DNA of 64,000 bases from Hordeum vulgare subsp. vulgare. Taxonomy: Eukaryota > Streptophyta > Magnoliopsida > Poales > Poaceae. A program made the translations under genes and the position numbers. The stretch's first letter is position 1. Each line of letters starts with the position of its first letter. Positions 25,401 to 37,900 of this stretch are shown here, piece by piece. The stretch is taken from the NCBI RefSeq assembly GCF_904849725.1, contig NC_058524.1:349801823-349865822 (forward strand), in the 5' to 3' direction. The notes beneath the pieces were generated by a model, which had not been told where the DNA came from, made no database searches, and was given only the letters and a program-made list of their open reading frames with translations.

Positions 25401-27076
25401 TTAGGCCTCAAGCATCATAGTGCAGCAGCTTAGGAATAGATCAGGCCCAAGTGACAGGAGTGTGGTGTGCAAAATAAACATGGCACTGGGCAAAAATGGG
25501 GCCAGCCCTGGACCCGAACTTGGGACATCCAGCTTGCTAGCTCGCTTGCCTCACCAGATTGGCTACGATATGCTCCTTACCAGAAGTAGTGCCAACCCTA
25601 AATAACATGGACTGTGAGAACGGATCTAGAATACTTTCAGTTAGGCCTCGTTTGGTTAAGGGGGACTGGAGAGGATTTGAGAGAAAAATCATCAGGGGTC
25701 CAGAAACCCCACATATTCTCGCGCGCCCATTTGGTAGGAGGGGTTTGCTTAACCCAATCCCCTCCGTTCCCCCTCACATCATCAGGGTACAGAGGCAAGC
25801 GGCGCGATGCGCCGGCGATGACGGAGATCTCGGAGGCCGGGAATGGATACACGGGAGTGCTCGGGTGCAAATCCGGCTGGGAGGGGCTCGGACGGCTGCT
25901 GCGGTGCTCGAACGGAGGTGGCGAGCATTCTTGCTGTAGAGAGCGAGAGAGACATGATAGCAGGAGAGGAAGTAGGAACAAGGGCGTGGGGATAGCACGG
26001 ACCCCTACTGGTCGCCGGTGGTGCACGAGCTGCGGTGCGAGGTGGGGAGGAGAGGACCGACGGGCAGGTCAGGGTTGATGGGGCACCTGGTCGTGGCGCG
26101 AGGCCTCGAAGTAGAGGCGCCATGGGTGTTCCTGTCAACAAAGAGAGAAAGAGAGGTGAGGGACAGGGAAGAAAGAGGTGAGAGCAAGAGGAGAAGGTTC
26201 ATGGGGCGTGACACGCATCACCAGTGGAACTCCGGTGCTTGTGGCCGCCGGCGGGGCTTGACATGTCAACCAGGAAACCCTTGGCTGTGGCTGGATGCAG
26301 AAGACGCGGCCACGCGGGTGTGCGACCGGATGAGTGGACGGGACGTCTCTCCTAGAAATTAGGATCGGACTGCTATATATACACGTAGGATGGCTAGCTT
26401 AGACCTAAAAGCGACCCTTATATCGGATGATCCAAATAAATAGGTAAGGTAATCTAATTAAAAATCGATGATGGTTTATGATATTACGGGGTTGATCCAG
26501 AACCATTGGTCATGGACTGACGTTTCGGGTCCGAGGAAGTTTTTGGACTAGGCTGCATGCAGGTCGGTGCACTCTGTAGAGGGGCTAGGTGGAGATGAGA
26601 GACAAAATGAGCAGCCCGACATCTGAGTTTTAAAACGGAAAACGTCTCATAACTTTCCGTGTCAAACGGATTCTGATTGTGATGAGGGGCTATAGTGCCG
26701 CTATAGGTTAATGATTCACGTGTCCAACGGATTCTGATTGTGATGAAATATTGCACGCGACCTACCTACACTAAAACAAGACTGCACGTCAACTTTCAAC
26801 CAAATCTGAGAAAGCCTTATATACACTCTAAAAAATAATATATAACGATGACACTCGCGTGTGCGTGTGTGGTTGGTCTCGAAACTGTCGACTATAAAAA
26901 TGAAGAGAACTGACAATTAACAACGGATGCAAGTATTGAAAAATGACGGCAATGAATTGCCGATGCAATGCGAATGATGCACATGATGCAATGATGAATG
27001 CGACAGCCAAGTAAATCACACTGCAACAATGGAATAAAAGAGGAATATTCTCGAGCGTCGGTTCTGGGCTGTTACA
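22452..27076 (-). mobile_element. 5' LTR of the LARD, full length
   Basis: The 4625-bp LTR is bounded by TGTAACACCC and ...CTGTTACA. It has an AT-rich central part (23640-25350) and a GC-rich part (25620-26350). A TATATATA tract at about 26374 lies at the edge of the GC-rich block, consistent with a promoter read on the minus strand. A short block beginning GGCCTCGTTTGG at 25649 resembles the end of hAT-type miniature elements but lacks a convincing partner end. Frames in the GC-rich part on both strands look like composition artefacts. Confidence 0.8.
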
Positions 27077-28263
27077 AAGGACAAGTACACCAAGAGCCAC
27101 TCAAGATGAAGACATCAAGGTCATGTTAGTGAGTGGGTATCCGGTTCCGAGTCTGACAACCTGTCCGAGAGAAGCTACCATGCCAACTGTGACTATAGTC
27201 AAGATGGATGTGTTGTCGGTATTGCACTCGTATCCTTCAACTCCTATGACTTATTTGATTCACAAAATGAAGGTATCGAAAACTGCTTCATGGCTAAAGG
27301 CCCCAAGATATCACAACCCAAATACTTTGACTTTAAAAGTGACGAGGATGACTTACTTGGAGATGATTACTTGTTCTTTGATAAAACTAGTACTAAAAAT
27401 GTAAATGAACTTGATCATAATCATGCAATTCAAGATAAGTTGTGTGATGATGATAAGAAGGAGATTGAGTGTCTAACTAAAGAATTATACACGCTTAAGT
27501 TAACCCATGAATCTACTCTAGAGGATCATAGAGAGCTTGCAAGCACTCATGAGAAGCTATGCTTCGAGAAGATAAATTTAGAACAAGAGCATGAGTTTCT
27601 AAAAGCAATCAATGATGATATTTGAAAGAAGAGTTCTACTTATCTAGCCAAATGATTATTCTTGTCTACTTTTGTGCCACAAGTTAAATCTAAGAAAACT
27701 AGTAACAAAGTCAAGAAAGTTTCTTCATCTAGCAATAACAACACTAATGCTAAATCTGATGATGATGTTGCTAGTAGCTCTTTTGATTACACTAATGATT
27801 CTCTTATCCAAGTTACACTTGAGGAACAAAAAGATTTATTGAAATGAATTATAGAGGGAGGTGTCTTCAAGAGTCTTGCCAGAAGTAAGCAATTTGAGGA
27901 GATTGTATACAAGCAACAAGGACATCGAAAGAAACAAGGAATTGGCTACATCAATGCCAATGGAGTTTAATGGTAAGAAGGTCAATACCCAAACCCGAAG
28001 TTTGCTCCCCAAAAGTAGAAGTATGATCCTACTCTCCCCAAGGTAACAAATGCTCAAGATGAGCTTCCACTACAAGACCACAAGCTCAAGGGCAAGGACA
28101 AGCTTCAAGTGGAGATTTACTCATTTGAAAATGAATCACAAGCCATAATCAATTGGATTCCCAAGGCCACCACTAGATCTACTTCAACAAGTGCTACCTC
28201 AACTCCAAGGATCCTCATCAAGTTGACGTGGGTCCCTAGAAAGAAGAATTATAGAAGTTCTTG
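27077..28263 (+). pseudogene. gag: Copia gag, second part (C-terminal region)
   Basis: Coding sequence of the interrupted Copia element resumes here. Recognisable stretches are HVSEWVSGSES, FMAKGPKISQPKYFDFKSDE, a long charged coiled-coil-like stretch (27420-27620), and FKSLARSKQFEEIVYKQ. It ends near WVPRKKN at about 28250. In-frame stops at about 27623, 27845 and 27970, plus frameshifts, break it. No protease, integrase, RT or RNase H follows in the remaining 1.4 kb, so this family copy is gag-only and would depend on proteins supplied by a relative. Confidence 0.8.
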
Positions 28264-29704
28264 ATGGGTGACTCCGCCAACGAAATTAACTCTTATTCAT
28301 TTTCGCAAGAACTATTTGCAATCAACTCCAACTATACACATTATTTCAAGGAGTCACACATTCCCTCAAAGGTGAGCAAGGGACAAGGTAAATACAGTAT
28401 CAATGGACATCATCTCATATGTACTTCACTCCACGTCCATAGATATCCTTGTATTTGTTCCTCGTGCAGGACTAACCCATGTAGTTGAGAAGAGTATGAA
28501 ACAAAAGGCTTGCTCCCAACTCAAGATGATCTTCATCAACATTGAGCATCCACCACCACTACACCTACATGAAGTCTTCCACAACAAAACCCAAGGTCAT
28601 TTTATCCCTCTTAGGGGGATGTCACATCAAGGGGTGATTTACTCTAAGACTTGAGTTAAAGCACCTCTTAAAGATGTGAACACATTGAATGCTTTATGTA
28701 AAAGTGGCAACCCCACTTGTGCTTAACCGATGAGTATGACCTATGATCAAGTATTCTTGCTTGGCTCCATATACTCACATATAGGTGACATTGGCATTGC
28801 CAAATTTCTTGGTAGATACTAGAGTGGTTGTTCATGTTTGCCGTGTTTAATTTGACATCTTATTGTGTGAGCATGTTGGTATGCATATTTTTGCTCATTC
28901 AAGGATATGCAATTATTGTTATTTGGATTTTCATTTTCCTTGGCCAATTGGATATACGAGAATTCCTAAGTACAGCTCTCTTGGTATCTATGCTTTCTCA
29001 TCCTAAATTCTATTCATGCTTCATCACAAAATTTGACCAAGCACTTTTCAGATACTCTGAGTGAAGAGCACTCAAAGATCCGTCTCGACAAAGAGCTAAC
29101 TTCCAAAACCTCCCACACGCCCCTCGGTGTGACTAACTCCACAAACTCGGTCTCACCGAAGCACTAGGGTTGATCTTGTATTTGAACCTCGGTACAACCA
29201 ATCTTGACCTCACCGAGTTTATTTGCCCTAGGCAGTTAGGAAACTCGGTGGCGCATACATTTCTGAATTGGTGTCACTCATAGCTACAGGGTATATAACC
29301 TCTGTGGACCCAAGATTGAAAATTACTTCAACTCTTCGGCCATCTGTACCTGTGTGATGCCACTTCTCTTGTCTATGGACCACCATCTCATCTCCAGCAC
29401 AACCTCGCCACCACATTCCTTCATTGTTGGCAGCAATCTACGCCACCGCCATCGCCATAGTGAGACTTCACCAAGTTAGGGTAAAGTTCAGACTCCTCTT
29501 GCGATCATTGATTATGATTCTTGGGCATGAGTTTGCGCCCATTAACCATCCATGGATTTCACTGTCTCCAACCACAAATTGAATCTCATAGAGTAGACGA
29601 ACAAAACAATTTAGGGTTAGGTCTCCACTTTGTGCGTCTCGGAGTCACCGAGTGGGCTTGGATAGTTGTCACCGTGTTGGTGCACTAAAGACTGGGGTCT
29701 CTAG
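28264..29704 (+). other. non-coding 3' interior of the Copia element
   Basis: No pol motif is seen. Between 29096 and 29300 the sequence becomes rich in CTCGGTCTCACCGA-type motifs, followed by GGGTATATAACC at about 29288. This parallels the U3 of the same family's LTR. A C-rich leader-like stretch with CGCCACCGCCATCGCC follows at about 29440. The element stops without a 3' LTR where the next LTR begins at 29705. Confidence 0.6.
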
Positions 29705-30500
29705 TGTCCCAGACTTGTGCACGGGCGCGAAGATCCCCTGACAGAAGGGCGTGGCAGAGCCCAGACAAGATGCACCCCAAGATATCCAAGGCCCTCGGCA
29801 AGCCTACCTTGCCGGGAAGGCGCCCAAGGCCACGCCCGTTTGATAGACGTGATGAACGCACCAAGCACAAGACCCTGGCGAGCTTCCCTCGCTGAGAAGA
29901 CAGCCAAAGCCCCCGGCAAGCTTCCTTGCCGGGACGAAGATCCAAGGCCCGGGCAAGCACCCTTACCAGGATGACGTGGCAAAGCACTAGAGGGCGACGG
30001 CCCTTGCCACAGTGCCACCGCCCCCCGAGTTCCAGCGCATTCCGCATGTGCCAGCGGGGCGCCCAGGTGTCGAAACGCCTGGACGCATGTCCTCACCAGC
30101 ACTTAGCTGACAAGGACAAGACGTGCATTTAATGCACCTGACAGCGGTAGATGGATAAGCGCCGCTCTAGGTTCACTGTAACATCTCGTGAACCTACCAT
30201 CGAGCACTGTAGGTGACCCTTTTTGCCTATAAAAGGAGGCCCTTAGCTCATTCATAAGGGGTTAGACTCTTTGGAGATCGGTCAAGAAGACGGTTATCAT
30301 CACTGTAATGAACAACAAAAGAATGCTTAACACGACCAGACGAGCAGGACGTAGGGTTTTACGCGTAAGAGGCCCGAACCTGGGTAAAAAGGCTTACCGG
30401 GTGTTGATTGTTAGGTCTACTCTTGACGTTGTTTTTCCCCGCCCTGCGATCACAAGGGTATCAGTTGATCCCCATAGGTGTCGACCTAGCATCGCCGACA
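29705..30500 (+). mobile_element. Gypsy-type 5' LTR (family X)
   Basis: The block runs from TGTCCCAGAC to ...ATCGCCGACA (796 bp). It has a TATA box TATAAAAGG at 30228-30236. It is followed by a GGCGCGCCAGGTA primer-site-like sequence at about 30506. A GC-rich U3 holds three palindromes with CGGCAAG/CTTGCCG arms. No second LTR of this family is present. Long frames on both strands reflect GC content and contain no domain I recognise. Confidence 0.65.
29796..29970. repeat. three CTTGCCGG hairpins in the family X LTR
   Basis: Inverted repeats lie at 29796-29815, 29912-29933 (perfect arms CCCGGCAAG/CTTGCCGGG) and 29949-29970 (degenerate). Related motifs recur inside the element at about 31020 and 31409. 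They may be U3 regulatory or structural elements. Confidence 0.6.
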
Positions 30501-31545
30501 TCTTCGGCGCGCCAGGTAAGGGGCGGGGGGAGAGACGCGTGAATTGGAGCAAGCTCAACACCGGCTCCATCGAAGTTTGGGCGCTATGCCACGTTCCCCC
30601 GGAAACGGGGTACCGTGGTTGGCGCCCTGTTCTGCTACGGCTTCCCAAGGCCTGCGCGAGCGCGTTGCTACATGCACGACCGGGGCACGGAGGCGGAGGT
30701 TCCAAGATCAGCATTGTCAGGCCGATGCGTCGCTCGGGGGCCAACGCACAGCTGTCGAGGGCGTGCCTGGGCGCTTCACAAAGGCCCCGACGCATACTCC
30801 GGCGGACGCACCTCCGCGGAGCGATGCATAGTCGTTGAGGATGCGCCACACGGTCCCGAAGCCCCGGCGCACGCTCCAGTGCGAGTGTTGCGCCCCTGAC
30901 AGCATCGCATCGTCGCCCAAAGACGCGCTCGGGGGCTCTGCAAGAACTTCCTAGCAAGAGAAAAGCAAAGGGGTCACACCCTGGCTGGCTCTTTCTCCAA
31001 GCGACGGTCACGGACTGTCGGCAAGAGGTCCTTGCCGGAGAAGAGACTGCCAAGAGCGGTGATTCCCTGCTCGTCGAGGGCTCCTACGCCGCGGCGAAAG
31101 ATCCGAGCGCGTCGCAACCACAGCGCAGACAGATAAGTTCTTGACTTTGAGATTCAAATTTGAAGTAGATAGATTCTTTGCTTTTTCCCTTCGAAAGTTT
31201 CCAATCTTTGTGTGAGGAGTTTGCGCGTACTGGGACCTTCCCAAAGTTCGGTGCACCTTGCCTTTGTTTAGAACTCGTTCAAACAACCTGAACGGCCACA
31301 GAGCGCCTTCAAACAGTTGCGAACCTGATCAACACAGCAAGCGACTACGTAGCACCCGATTTCGTCTCAAGCTACGCTTGGCGATTTCCATGGTTGCACC
31401 GAACGCGGCAAGGAGCCTTGCCGGTAGTCGCCGGCAAGCTCCCAGATATGAAAGAACAAATCATACAAAGAACCAAATCGGAAAAGGGGAAAACAATCTT
31501 TTCATTCATCTGTTTGGGGAACTTCTCAAACACGTCACATGGATG
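30501..31545 (+). mobile_element. leader and truncated interior of family X
   Basis: A GC-rich leader follows the primer-site region. No gag or protease motif is recognisable in any frame, and long frames in this block occur on both strands. CTTGCCGG motifs typical of the family X LTR continue to about 31440. Sequence switches to Tat-lineage RNase H coding at about 31546, so the rest of X is missing. Confidence 0.5.
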
Positions 31546-33740
31546 ATACACTAGCCAAGTGGTTAGCATAGTTCTCACCATACAACGCGAGGAACAAGGC
31601 AAAGCATACAAGGTTCAATGGCCCATCTATTACATCCCAGAAGTCCTGACACACTCCAAACAAAGGTACCCACATTACCAAAAACTTGCCTATGGTATCT
31701 ACCCGAGTTTGAAGAAGGTGGTCCATTACTTCCAAGATCACTCGGTCATAGTTATCAGTGATGCCCCCTTGTCGAAAATCCTGCCAATAGAGACGCCATG
31801 GGCCGAGTGGCCAAATGGGCAATTGAACTCCTCCCGTTGGAGATCAAATTTGAAGCCAAAAAAGATATCAAGTCCCAGGCCCTCGTGGACTTCCTGGTCA
31901 AATAGATAGAACAAGAGCAGTCGGCTCCTAGTGTCCCCGAGCATTGGACTATGTTCTTCAACGAGGCCAAGATGCTCCATAGCTTGGGGGCAGGAGTAGT
32001 CCTCATTTCACCCACGGGAGACCAATTGAGCTATGTGCTCCAAATCCACTTCGATTCATCGAACAATGAGGCTGAGTACGAGGCCCTCCCGTACTGGATC
32101 CGTATGGCCATCTCACTTGGTATCTGACGTGTGATGGTCTACGGAGACTCGGATCTTGTCATCAATCAAGTGATGAAGGAATGGGACATTTGGATCCCGT
32201 CCATGATGGTTTACTACAATGCAGTCAGGAAGCTAGGGAAGAATGTCGAAGGGTAAGAGTTGCACCATGTGCCCCGAACAAAGAATCATGCGGCTGATGA
32301 CTAGGCCAAGATCGGTTCCACTCGGCAAGCTATAACAAAAGGCGTGTTCCTTGAACATTTACGCGCCCCTCGGTTAGAGAAGATACTTTTACAGAGGTAC
32401 CCCCACATGCAGTCGGTGCTGCAAATCGACTGAAATCAACGTCCCGGCCATGGTTAACCTCGTCCATGAGATGTTCGTCATCACGCCCGAATGGACTCAG
32501 CCTTATCTGGATTACTTGCTCCCGCAAGGACTTCCTGAAGACAAAGAGGAAGCCGGTCGAAGTGCTACAGGAGTTTGGCAGCCTAAAGCTTTCAAAGTTT
32601 TGGGAGACAAACTATACAAGAAAAGTGCTACAGGAGTTAGTCAGAAGTGCATTTCCCCACAGGAAGGACTGCAAATCTTGCACGAGATCCACTCGGGAAC
32701 CTGTGGTCATCACCCGTCGTCTCGGACACTAGTGCCCAAGGCCTTCCGAGTGGGTTTTTATTAGCCCTGAGCTAATGAGGAAGCAATAGACTTGGTTGAC
32801 CTATGCGTCACATGTAAGTTCTAAAAAAATAGTCACATAAGCCTGCATCCGCGTTGAAAATGATTCCGCTCACCTGGCCATTTGTCGTGTGGGGTGTCGA
32901 CATGGTCGGCCCTTTACGGATTTTGTCGAGTGGATTCACCCACCTGCTAGTAGCGATGGATAACTTCACCAAGTGAGTCGAAGCAAAGCCCATCAAAATC
33001 CTGGATTCAACAACTCACATCAGCTTTATTCGGCAAATTATCTTCAGATTCGGAGTTCCTCATGATATCATCACCGACAATGCATCCAATTTCGATTCAG
33101 ATGAGTTCTATGAGTTCTGCCATTCCCAAGGCACGCAGCTTAATTACGCCTTCGTGGCTCACCCGCAGTCGAATGGGTAGCCAGAGCGAGCGAATGGTAT
33201 GATACTGCGAAAATTGAGGCCCCGATTGATGAGGGATCTCAAGTACACCGCATGTGCATGGGTAGAAGAACTGCCATCCGTCATGTGGGGTATGCGGACG
33301 ACTCTAAATCGTTCCACCAGGCGTACCTCTTTCTTCATGGTGTATGGATGTGAAGGTGTTCTACCGAGTGACTTACATCACAACTCCCCCCGAGTGGAGT
33401 AATACATTGAAGCTAAAGCCGAGGCAACACATCAAGATAGTCTGGATCTCTTGGAAGAAGAGAGATAATTAGCCCTCATTCAGTCCACGCTGTATCAGCA
33501 AGATCTAAGGGGCTACCATGATAAACAAGTCAGAGGGCGAGCCTTCCACGAGGGTGATCTGGTCCTCCAGGTGGACCATCAAAAGGACCACAAGCTGGTG
33601 CCTCCATGGCAAGGTCTCCTTGCAATCTCCAAGGTCCTACACAATGGAGCTTATCGGCTTTACAACTTAAGAAATGAGATGGAAGAGCCCAGAACCTGGA
33701 ATGCGGATCTGCTCTGCAAGTTCTATAGAACATGTATCTT
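31546..33740 (+). pseudogene. pol: Tat-lineage Gypsy pol remnant: RNase H, second RNase H, integrase
   Basis: The remnant starts inside the RT-linked RNase H (RYPHYQKLAYGIY). A second, archaeal-type RNase H follows at about 31945-32270 (NNEAEYEAL, YGDSDLVINQV), where the first catalytic aspartate region reads FFNEA instead of the expected FFDGA. Integrase shows the zinc-binding region (HEIHSGTCGHH, then CVTC), the core motifs DMVGPL and ITDNASNF, and PERANGM. The C-terminal domain (VPPWQGLLAISKVLHNGAY) ends near 33740. Stops and frameshifts recur throughout. Dual RNase H domains are a known trait of the Tat lineage. Gag, protease and RT are missing, cut at the junction with family X. Confidence 0.8.
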
Positions 33741-33849
33741 AGTTCCTGTAGGAGTTCCGAATGATTTGATGAATAAAGTGTTTTCCTTCTTCACCTTTTC
33801 GTTAAACATCTCACTCCGATGAAACATCCTTCCCTATCTCCCCTAAGAT

Positions 33850-34835
33850 CTTCCCCGAGTGAGGACGATCTCAACACTCTGGGGCTTAGCAGCAAACCTG
33901 CTTTCACCTAACTACAAACAGTTCCGAGTGCGGGCACGACCCACATTCGGATACCACGATGAACATGACCATCGTTTAGTCTGCAAGGACTACCTTCACT
34001 TCTTGGTTGTGAATCATAATTCGCCTAAGATAAAACTGCCCCCGAGTGAGGACAACATCCATGATCACGCGCTTAGCAGTGAACCTGTTTTTACCTAATT
34101 ACAAACGGTTCCAAGTGTGGGCATGACTTTCACTCGGCTGCCAAGATGAACAGGGCAATCATTCCTTAGTTGTGGATCTGTTTTCGCCTAAGACAAAACC
34201 TACCTCGAGTGAGGAAAAGCTCTGCACTCGGGGGCTATGGGCACAACCCACATTCAGATACCACGATGGACAGGACCATCGTTTAGTCCGCAAGGACTAC
34301 CTTCACTTCTTGGTTGCCAATCATAATTTGCCTAAGTTAAAACCAACTCCGAGTGAGGACAACCCTCCACGCTTGGGGCATAGAAGTGAACCTACTTTAT
34401 CCTAAGTAAAAATTGTTCCGATTGTGGGCATGACCTTCACTCGGCTGCCAACATGAACAATACAAACATTCCTTAGCTGCGAACATGTTTTCGCCTAAGT
34501 CCTAACCCACCAAGAGTGAGGACGACTCCCACACTTGGGGGCTTAGCTGCGAACCCGCTTTTGCCTAAGTAAAAATGGTTCCAAGTGTGAGCACAACCCT
34601 CACTCGGACGCCAACATGAACATGACAATCATTCCTTGGCAGCGAACCTATTTTCGCCTAAGCCAAAACCTGCATCGGGCAAGGACTACCTCCATGCTCG
34701 GGAACTAGGCTGCGAACCCTCTTTCACCAAAGTAGAAACAATTCCAATGAAGGAATAATCCACACTCGAACGTCAAGATGGACAGATCCATCAACAGTTC
34801 GAAGACCGAAATTCGAATGAAGATGTAGCAAATGA
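33850..34835 (+). repeat. ~163-bp tandem array downstream of pol
   Basis: Unit starts marked by CGAGTGAGGA variants lie at about 33855, 34042, 34205, 34349, 34512 and 34674, giving steps of 187, 163, 144, 163 and 162. Units 1 and 3 share a block with CATCGTTTAGTC and GACTACCTTCACTTCTTGGT. The others instead share CATTCCTTAGCTGCGAAC. Two monomer types therefore partly alternate. Arrays at this place, between pol and the 3' LTR, occur in some Tat-lineage elements. Confidence 0.75.
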
Positions 34836-34957
34836 AACCACGTTCTCATTCAAGCAAAAAGTGTGGATAAAGGGAGCCCAAGGATCGATTAAAGTTTGAA
34901 GGTTACATTAACCACTCGGCATTTCGAGGCAAATTAAACTTATGTTTTTTTCGAGCA

Positions 34958-37900
34958 TCATTCAGAAGACGAAGACTCCACAGCTTCAACGAAGGTGTCG
35001 AGGTCGATACCATCAACAATGCGAGTGGTAGCCACCATGAACATCTCCATGTAGTCCTCAAGCTTGGCGCTCTTCCAGTTGACGAGCTTGAGGTTCTTCA
35101 ACTTCTCTTCGTCTGTTGCTTTGCAATGGATGTGGACGAGTCAGAGGGTGATGTCAGCAACGACCCGTGCCGCTGATTTCTTCCAAATTGCAGTCTCCTA
35201 GGGACTGTCTTCACTCGGTCCACAATGACTTGAGCGTCCTTGGGGAGTTATTCACTAGGGGTAACCTCTTGATAAATCTCCGAGACGGCCTATTGGAGCC
35301 ACTTGGCATTGTTATCCCTTAAGATCCCTTGCTTTGGATCCAACTCCTTCTCAATCCTCCCGGTCTCCTCATTGACATCAACACAGAAAGCTGTATGCAG
35401 ACGAAAATCAAAGGATTTGAAACATCACACACAAATCATAAAGTTACTACAAGGGGTCATTCAGATTCACACCATACCTTTAAGGTTCTCGCTCATCTCT
35501 TTGTCGTAGTCTTCGACAAACTATTCCAACTCAACCCTCTTGGTGGTGACCTCCTCGAACTTGGTCTCCCACTCAGCATAATGCTTCTTCAGCTGCTCAA
35601 ATTCTTCACCAAATTTCTTTGCAACAACCTTCAGGAGCTGGTCTTCCTCTTCAAGCTTTTCGACTATCTTGAGCTTGGCTTCAGCTGCTCTGGTTTTTTG
35701 GTTGGCCTCCTTCCAGGATGATGCCAGATCGTCATCCCTCTTCTCTCGGGACTTCTTTATGGTAACTAACGAAATAAAAGTATTTACCCTCTCAGAAATG
35801 CGATCTAGTAATATAACCTCAGATGGATGGGGAGAAAGATTGAACTATAAGATAGTTGCACGGGAAAGGTTTACCTTCGAATGCATGTTTCTCCTGTTCT
35901 AGGCGTTCACTCTTAACCTTTTCAGCACCAAGACCGAGAAGTAGGTCGTACACCTCCCGCTCCAAGGCGTCATAATGGCTCCCGAGCCCACACGTAGTCT
36001 GCCATCAATAAACACAATTATATGAAGTACATAAATGATAACTCTAAGACTACCGCCGACTGACACAGTCATCGCAGTCTCGGGGACTACATCCAGTGGG
36101 TGCGCTCAGCATGCCCCCATTGGAAGGATAAGAAGAGGGACAAGGGGCCCCGTACCCCATCAACCACTCTCGATTGAACATAGCAGCTAAGACTACCGCT
36201 GATGGCTTCAGTCGATGGAAGTCTCGAGGACTATACCCAGTGGGTGCATTCAGTGCGCCCCCACTGAAAGTGAACAGCTAGTGGGTGTGCCCCGGAGCTA
36301 ACCCACTTGGGATCACAAACCAAAAAATGTATTCAAAGGAAATATTCCAATTCCCGATTGGAGCGATGTCTACAAAAGAACTTACCTGGATGTTCTTCTC
36401 CACAGCCTCGCTGCCATCATATGACTCCTTCAATGGTCCAACCATTAGCCCCAGCTGGGCCAGGACATCCTTTTGTGCGCCTTCTTGGTCCTCCGGGATA
36501 TGGTGAGGTGGAAAATATTGGCTATGGGAGGAGGCGACGGAGTGGCAGTCACACCAGTTTCGAGTGACGCCCCAGTTGAGGTAGTCCCCCGAACCACGGG
36601 AGTCACAACCTTGGCAACCGAGTACTTAGCCACTTGGCTAAGAGTCGAGTCTTGCTTTGGTACTTCATCAACGACCGGAGGACTGGCCGGGTCAAGCTCG
36701 ATCACGTCTCGCGGCCCCGCAATTGTCGAAAGGCATTCGAAGAATCATTTGGAGGCAAAATCACAAGTCCCGAATGAAAAACAAATGAGTTCAAGAATTG
36801 CCTTTGGAGGAAGCAACGTTGGTGTCAGCCTGTCCTTTACGTGTAGTCATGGGCTCCACAATGCAGTCGATGTATGAGGCCTGCAACAAACCAACAAAGA
36901 AATCAACCATCACTAGAAGTACCTTACTCGATTAAAAAATCACTTGGCGAAAATACTTACGTCGAAGCCAGTGGCACGTAAACCTTTATGCGCGGTTGGA
37001 TGGCCTTCCGAGGCTTGGAAACCATAGTCTTGGGCTGCTAAGCGACCTTCTGTGGCAACACCTCAGGCTCCCTACGACCCCATTTGGAACTGAGGGTCGA
37101 CATGGGTGACACAGTCGGTTTTGTCACTCTCAGAGTCTTGGCGCGCCCAACACGGAATCCAAGGTCCTGGGGTGCCTTGGTGCGAGCCTCAGTCAGGACT
37201 TCATCGAACGGAGAAGATTCTGCCTCGTCCTCGGGTTCGTCGTCGCAGTCACCCTCCTCGGTCTCATCTTCATCGTCATAATCTTCATCACCGTCCAAGC
37301 CCTCTGGATGCTTGGTGTTACTCTCCACATCAATCGACGTGTGATCGATCGTCGGCACGAAACTGACCAATGCCATAAAGGCCTGTCGAATGGGGAAAAC
37401 AAGTTCAAAAACAAAGATAGAAGACATCAACAATGAAGTTCACTTGTATTGAACGTATGAAAGTTTACCTCATTCGGTGAAATTCTCCTCCAAGAGAGGG
37501 GGCACCAGCCGGTGCCCCTAGGGTTGTCACACACGGGGGTTATGGTTTTGTGCTTGTTCTCCAAAACCTCCGCCCTGATTCCTCAAAGTGAATGTGGGTT
37601 GGGTCATTCGGTACTCCGTACCTCCACATGGGGTGGGCTCTGGCCTGGAGGGGTAGGATCCTCCACTGAAAGAAGGCTTCCAGAAGATGCATTCCGATGA
37701 CACCCTTCCGCAATAGCGCAACTAGCGCGATCACCAGGATGTCTACATCTTCCTTCTCCACTTTCGACATGGTCAAAGAAGGAGCCGACTGTACTCGCTT
37801 AGCCGAGTAAGGTGGAAGAACCGACTCCTCACTGACTGGGACGTCCTGGCAGTAAAACCAGGAGTCCTGCCAACCCTTCACAGAATTAGGGAAGGACATC

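Larger units (their letters stand above)
17271..27076 (-). mobile_element. complete Sukkula-like LARD (non-coding LTR retrotransposon)
   Basis: Two LTRs with TGTAAC...GTTACA ends flank a 3.1 kb interior without gag or pol. The orientation is minus: next to the right LTR, at 22437-22448, the minus strand reads TGGTATCAGAGC, a perfect Met-tRNA primer site. Flanks are AAGCA (17266-17270) and AAGGA (27077-27081), a near-match target duplication. Copia gag sequence lies on both sides, so the insertion point is secure. LARDs such as barley Sukkula are known to have long LTRs and conserved non-coding interiors, and depend on proteins from other elements. The family name is my inference. Confidence 0.8.

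Noticed and set aside
25649..25800. hAT-type miniature element starting GGCCTCGTTTGG
   Set aside because: A matching inverted end and an 8-bp target duplication could not be found.
25559..26362. Several 110-150 codon frames on both strands
   Set aside because: They lie in the GC-rich part of a Sukkula-like LTR, are not conserved in frame between the two LTRs, and have no motifs.
30394..31053. 219-codon minus-strand frame in the family X interior
   Set aside because: The region is GC-rich and shows long frames on both strands with no recognisable domain; composition explains it.
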